23,943 nt of DNA. It comes from Bacteroidota bacterium (GTDB lineage Bacteria > Bacteroidota > Bacteroidia > Bacteroidales > F082). The first letter of the stretch is position 1; the number at the start of each line of letters is the position of its first letter. The position numbers and the translations under genes are program-made. Under the pieces are notes generated by a model that searched no databases, had not been told where the DNA came from, and worked only from the letters and a program-made list of their open reading frames with translations. This document shows, in pieces, positions 21,933 through 23,943 of this stretch. The stretch covers positions 1-23,943 of the forward strand of contig NYYH01000003.1 of assembly GCA_002686705.1 (NCBI GenBank), read 5' to 3'.

Positions 21933-22831
21933 TGAAACCAACTTTATTAATACTTGCGGCAGGAATTGGAAGTCGGTATGGTGGTGTAAAACAAATGGAC
22001 AAAGTTGGTCCATCGGGTGAAAGTATAATTGATTACTCAGTCTTTGATGCCATAAGAGCTGGATTTGGCAAGGTTGTTTTTGTTCTTAATCCCAAGATCG
22101 AAAAAGACTTTAAAGAAATTTATGAAAGAAGATTAACAGGAAAAATTGAAACTGACTATGTACTTCAGGAAGTTTCAGCAGTACCTGACGGTATATCGGT
22201 TAATCCTGATAGATTAAAACCATGGGGTACTGGCCATGCGGTACTAGCAGCTAATGATGTTGTTAATGAACCATTTGCAGTTATAAACGCTGATGATTTT
22301 TATGGGAAGCAAGCCTTTGAAATACTTGGTGATTTCCTTGCCAAAATGGAAAAAGATTCAAATAAATATGCTATGGTTGGCTATAAACTAGGAAATACAT
22401 TATCGGAAAACGGAAGCGTTTCAAGGGGGATTTGTCAGACTAAAGAAGACTTTCTCACTGATGTTATTGAGCGAACAAGTATAACAATTGAAAATGATAA
22501 AATTGTATATTCCGATAATGGAGATAAAGTTGAGATTGATAAGGATTCTGTTGTATCTATGAATTTCTGGGGATTTTCACAACTGTTTTTTGACCAACTG
22601 GAACGTGATTTTTACTTCTTTATGAAAGAAAATGCTTCTGATCTCAAAGCAGAATTTTTTATACCTACAGTGGTTAATAAGTTAATTAAAGATAAAGAAG
22701 CCTCAATTAGTATGCTTACGAGCAATGACAAATGGTTTGGAGTTACGTACCAAGAGGATAAGGAAGTAAGTATAGAAAAAGTCAGAGAGCTTGTTAACCA
22801 AGGAGTTTACCCTGCCAACTTGTGGGCTTAA
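21932..22831 (+). CDS. NDP-sugar pyrophosphorylase (nucleotidyltransferase)
   Basis: The 299-aa protein has a single GT-A like nucleotidyltransferase domain. LILAAGIGSRYGGVKQ (residues 6-21) is the G-x-G-x-R-x4-K NTP-binding loop, and PWGTGHAVLAAND and VINADDFYG (Asp121/Asp122) bind the sugar phosphate and metal. It joins a sugar 1-phosphate to NTP, giving an NDP-sugar and pyrophosphate, in the cytoplasm. There is no C-terminal left-handed beta-helix, unlike GlmU, so it lacks the acetyltransferase. Its ATG overlaps the permease stop by one base, and a sugar 1-kinase follows. This kinase/pyrophosphorylase pairing recalls AmgK-MurU. Which nucleotide is used is not evident from sequence. Confidence 0.9.
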   Translation: MKPTLLILAAGIGSRYGGVKQMDKVGPSGESIIDYSVFDAIRAGFGKVVFVLNPKIEKDFKEIYERRLTGKIETDYVLQEVSAVPDGISVNPDRLKPWGTGHAVLAANDVVNEPFAVINADDFYGKQAFEILGDFLAKMEKDSNKYAMVGYKLGNTLSENGSVSRGICQTKEDFLTDVIERTSITIENDKIVYSDNGDKVEIDKDSVVSMNFWGFSQLFFDQLERDFYFFMKENASDLKAEFFIPTVVNKLIKDKEASISMLTSNDKWFGVTYQEDKEVSIEKVRELVNQGVYPANLWA

Positions 22832-22867
22832 GAATACAAAACTTAATTCAATTAAAATTCAGCACCA

Positions 22868-23929
22868 TTGATCAGCTCAAAAATACTATACAGGTTTTTT
22901 CCTGATTGTGAAATCACTGATGTTGTTAAATATGGTGATGGACATATCAACAATACTTATCTTATCTCAACAAATAAAAGGAAGTTCATCCTTCAACAGG
23001 TTAACAGAAACGTTTTTAATATAAATAATCTCGTTCATAATTATATAAATCTGATCAGAGCCTTATCAGAACAAGGTGCTTTAGGTAAATTTTTTCCAAT
23101 TTTTATACCAGATAACTCTGGTTCAATTCATTATGTAGATACTGCTGGTTCAGCATGGAGAGCAAACGAGTTTATTGAAGATTATTCAACCTATGAAATT
23201 TCTCCAAGTACATCAATTACTGAAAATGCAGGAAAAGCAATGGGGAAATTTCAGTTATTCTTAACAAAATTGAACTCGAAGGATTTCAAAGATACGATAC
23301 CTGATTTTCATAATCCTTTAAGGAGACTAAATGAATTCCAATATGCACTTAAAAATGCCGACGTAGATTTAAAAAAAGTCGCAGAGAATGAAATTAATTT
23401 TGCACTAGATAATAAGTCTATCGCAAAAGAAATGTCATATCTACTAAAAAGTACCTTACTACCTGAACGAATAACACATAATGATACCAAACTTGAAAAT
23501 TTTTTGTTTAGCACCACTAGTCACAACACTTATGTGATTGACCTTGACACTGTTATGAGTGGCAGTCTACTATTTGATTTTGGAGATATGGTTCGATCAA
23601 TTACTAGTATAGCAAAAGAAGATGAAAAAGATTTAAGCAAGGTTACTTTCAGAATGGATCATTTTGAAGCTCTTTGCAGAGGATATTTAGGGGAATTGAA
23701 GAATATAATTACCACAACTGAAAAAGAGCAACTATTATCAGGAGCTCTTTGCATAATTTACATTCAGGGTCTCAGATTTTTGACTGATTATATAAGTGGT
23801 AATAAATATTACAAAGTTGCCTATCCAACGCATAATCTTATAAGATGTCGTACTCAATTTAAACTATTAGAGGATATTCTAATGTATAGTGATGAATTAA
23901 CGGATAAAATTTATTCGGTTTTACAATAA
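22868..23929 (+). CDS. NahK/AmgK-like anomeric sugar 1-kinase (APH fold)
   Basis: The 353-aa protein has an aminoglycoside phosphotransferase-type fold. GDGHINNTYLI (23-33) is the nucleotide loop, and FILQQVNRNVF (40-50) matches the YVLQRINHNVF block of N-acetylhexosamine kinases, some of which are annotated 'mucin desulfatase'. EFIEDYSTYE follows. The catalytic loop is HNDTKLEN (His204, Asp206, Asn211), the metal motif DLDT (Asp225, Asp227) and DFGDMVRS (237-244). It phosphorylates C1 of a sugar, probably an N-acetylhexosamine, with ATP. The start is TTG: an in-frame stop at 22853 leaves no upstream ATG. It is the last gene of the salvage operon, 36 bases after the pyrophosphorylase, and the reading frame ends 14 bases before the window end. 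Confidence 0.88.
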   Translation: MISSKILYRFFPDCEITDVVKYGDGHINNTYLISTNKRKFILQQVNRNVFNINNLVHNYINLIRALSEQGALGKFFPIFIPDNSGSIHYVDTAGSAWRANEFIEDYSTYEISPSTSITENAGKAMGKFQLFLTKLNSKDFKDTIPDFHNPLRRLNEFQYALKNADVDLKKVAENEINFALDNKSIAKEMSYLLKSTLLPERITHNDTKLENFLFSTTSHNTYVIDLDTVMSGSLLFDFGDMVRSITSIAKEDEKDLSKVTFRMDHFEALCRGYLGELKNIITTTEKEQLLSGALCIIYIQGLRFLTDYISGNKYYKVAYPTHNLIRCRTQFKLLEDILMYSDELTDKIYSVLQ

Positions 23930-23943
23930 TTCTTAAAATGGGT

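Noticed and set aside
1..23943. CRISPR arrays, insertion sequences, prophage, toxin-antitoxin or defence genes
   Set aside because: No repeat-spacer array, transposase, integrase or recognisable defence domain is seen on either strand.

Overview
The window looks like chromosomal DNA of a member of the Bacteroidota. The sequence is AT-rich. At least seven genes are preceded by the TAnnTTTG -7 element typical of that phylum. Shine-Dalgarno sequences are mostly absent. The gene families also fit: a Bacteroidota-type ParC, a BatA-type vWA membrane protein, a FucP-like transporter beside an anomeric sugar kinase, and the paired methylthiotransferases. The genus cannot be fixed from sequence alone; a Bacteroidales or Marinilabiliales-like relative is a guess.

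Layout. 1-250: a tRNA-Ser(UGA) on the minus strand with its own promoter and terminator. 539-2956: a 12-heme c-type cytochrome with a signal peptide and a C-terminal membrane anchor, convergent with a short-chain dehydrogenase (2977-3765, minus). From 3903 on every gene is on the plus strand: cyclophilin, BatA/vWA membrane protein, topoisomerase IV subunit A, a small flavin reductase, two overlapping radical-SAM tRNA methylthiotransferases (MiaB-like and MtaB), rpsT, radC, wecB, the rpsF-rpsR-rplI ribosomal operon, a small cysteine-bearing secreted protein, a SpoU-type RNA methyltransferase, a small membrane protein with four cysteines, a GT-C glycosyltransferase and a small one-helix membrane protein. 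Last come three genes that read as one operon: FucP-like MFS permease, NDP-sugar pyrophosphorylase and NahK/AmgK-like sugar 1-kinase (20631-23929).

How the genes fit together. Most of the window is housekeeping: translation, tRNA modification, DNA topology and protein folding. The last three genes suggest a salvage route that imports a free sugar, phosphorylates it at C1 and activates it to a nucleotide sugar; wecB (UDP-GlcNAc 2-epimerase) lies in the same window but is not linked to them. The cytochrome stands alone without an obvious redox partner.

No defence system, CRISPR array, prophage or insertion sequence is visible. The most unusual signals are small: four TTAAC repeats at an exact 10-bp period just upstream of the promoter of a small secreted-protein gene; a 10-bp tandem duplication that cuts off the C-terminal tail of ribosomal protein bS6; a rare strong Shine-Dalgarno before rplI; a TM-plus-four-cysteine protein resembling NqrM in layout; and two decayed heptamer repeat tracts.
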